Assembly: GCF_000250875.1 (NCBI RefSeq)
Contig: NZ_JH604902.1
Location: 1-13,641, forward strand
DNA: 13,641 nucleotides
Direction of reading: 5' to 3'
From: Sutterella parvirubra YIT 11816
GTDB lineage: Bacteria; Pseudomonadota; Gammaproteobacteria; Burkholderiales; Burkholderiaceae_F
Part shown: positions 13,126 through 13,641 of the stretch, piece by piece
How the letters are laid out: every line of letters starts with the position of its first letter
Numbering within the stretch: position 1 is the stretch's first letter
The notes under the pieces: generated by a model
What the model was told of the DNA's origin: nothing
Databases searched by the model: none
Seen by the model: the letters and a program-made list of their open reading frames with translations, nothing else
Program-made: the position numbers and the translations under genes

Positions 13126-13641
13126 ATGCCCCTTCCTCCTCTGCCTGAAGACATGGGGGCGGTGCTCGCCGACTACGGCGAACCCGCCAAACCCACGCGC
13201 CGATCCCGCGCCGCCCGTACGGCGCCCACGTCCGCGACCGCAGCGACCGCTGATGCGAAGGCCGGGGGCACGGCGCCCGAAGCCGAAACGGCCGCCGCCG
13301 CGAAGCCCGCCGCCAAGGCGAAGACGAAGCGCATGACGACCGCGGACTCGGCCCTCGTGAAGGCGCCCGCCAAGGCACCCGCCAAGACGAAGGCACCCGC
13401 GAAGAACGTTGCCCAAAAGCAGGCCGGGAAGGTTGAGGAAAAGCCCGCCGCCAAACCTGAAGAGAAACCGGACGCGAAGTCGGCTGCGAAGGCCGCGAAG
13501 CCCGCAAAGGCCGCCGAGCCCAAGACCGAGGTCAAGGTTGAGGCGAAGGCCGAAGCCAAGCCCGTCAAGAAGCCCGCCGCGAAGAAGGGCCCGATGGCGG
13601 CCGCCGACGCCGCGCAGGTACTAGCGCCGCAGAAGCTCCCT
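13126..13641 (+). CDS. Lys/Ala/Pro-rich low-complexity protein (N-terminal part, runs off the window)
   Basis: The frame from the ATG at 13126 is open for 172 codons to the window edge without a stop. After a short distinct N-terminus (MPLPPLPEDMGAVLADYGEP) the chain is dominated by Ala, Lys, Pro and Glu, with runs such as KAPAKAPAKTKAPAK (79-93), and is certainly disordered. It resembles in composition the histone H1-like and AlgP-like tails of betaproteobacteria and pseudomonads, and the linkers of nucleic-acid-binding proteins; the folded part, if any, lies beyond the window. A loosely repeated motif, M-x-x-A-D-x-A-x-V-x-A-P, occurs at residues 70-81 and 157-168. There is no signal peptide. 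A weak GAGAACG lies upstream of the ATG. Composition rather than a family is what I can support; a nucleic-acid-binding role is a guess from charge. Confidence 0.7.
   Translation, partial: MPLPPLPEDMGAVLADYGEPAKPTRRSRAARTAPTSATAATADAKAGGTAPEAETAAAAKPAAKAKTKRMTTADSALVKAPAKAPAKTKAPAKNVAQKQAGKVEEKPAAKPEEKPDAKSAAKAAKPAKAAEPKTEVKVEAKAEAKPVKKPAAKKGPMAAADAAQVLAPQKLP

Noticed and set aside
12816..13154. Upstream extension of the thrC-like protein (for example from a Met near 12914)
   Set aside because: The extra residues are Arg/Gly-rich, cross the palindromic leader, and are absent from the family; the ATG at 12815 has a good Shine-Dalgarno and the conserved start.
1..13641. CRISPR arrays, tRNA or rRNA genes, insertion sequences, phage or defence genes
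   Set aside because: I looked for repeat-spacer patterns, tRNA-like arms, transposase motifs and terminal repeats and saw none; the window reads as ordinary chromosome apart from the listed points.

Overview
The window is GC-rich chromosomal DNA from a bacterium that looks betaproteobacterial. The gene order thrC - (mobB) - moeA - moaD - moaE - (transporter) - clpB resembles the thrC-moeA-moaD-moaE-clpB block known from Burkholderiales and relatives. The high GC, and the two proteins I cannot place in a common family, would suit a host-associated lineage such as the Sutterellaceae; that last step is inference only.

Left part (1-3436, plus strand): the C-terminal end of a probable MBL-fold metallohydrolase and its terminator; a complete sodium/proline symporter gene (putP) with a strong intrinsic terminator; and a 435-residue cytoplasmic protein of unknown function. 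The latter converges on the minus-strand block at a shared bidirectional terminator (3372-3403).

Middle and right part (3437-12815, minus strand throughout). In order of transcription: a threonine synthase-like gene whose stop codon overlaps the mobB start; an intrinsic terminator-like hairpin; moeA-moaD-moaE for molybdenum cofactor assembly; a probable terminator; an AGCS-family amino acid:cation symporter; clpB behind a near-consensus sigma-32 heat-shock promoter; a strong terminator; and a small exported protein of unknown function. MoaD/MoaE make molybdopterin, MoeA inserts molybdate, and MobB helps in nucleotide attachment. MoaA, MoaC, MogA and MobA are not in the window.

Far right: a 310-base divergent intergenic region, then the first 172 codons of a Lys/Ala/Pro-rich plus-strand gene that runs off the window.

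The most notable observation is in the threonine synthase-like protein. It keeps the length and most landmarks of the family and sits at the usual thrC position, but Asp replaces the PLP-binding lysine of the GPTxxFKD motif, and three more active-site motifs have changed in step. It is probably an inactive or repurposed enzyme. Other points of interest are the sigma-32 promoter built on a perfect inverted repeat, a hairpin over the clpB ribosome binding site, and two genes (the 435-residue protein and moeA) whose start codons lie just after terminator-like hairpins.
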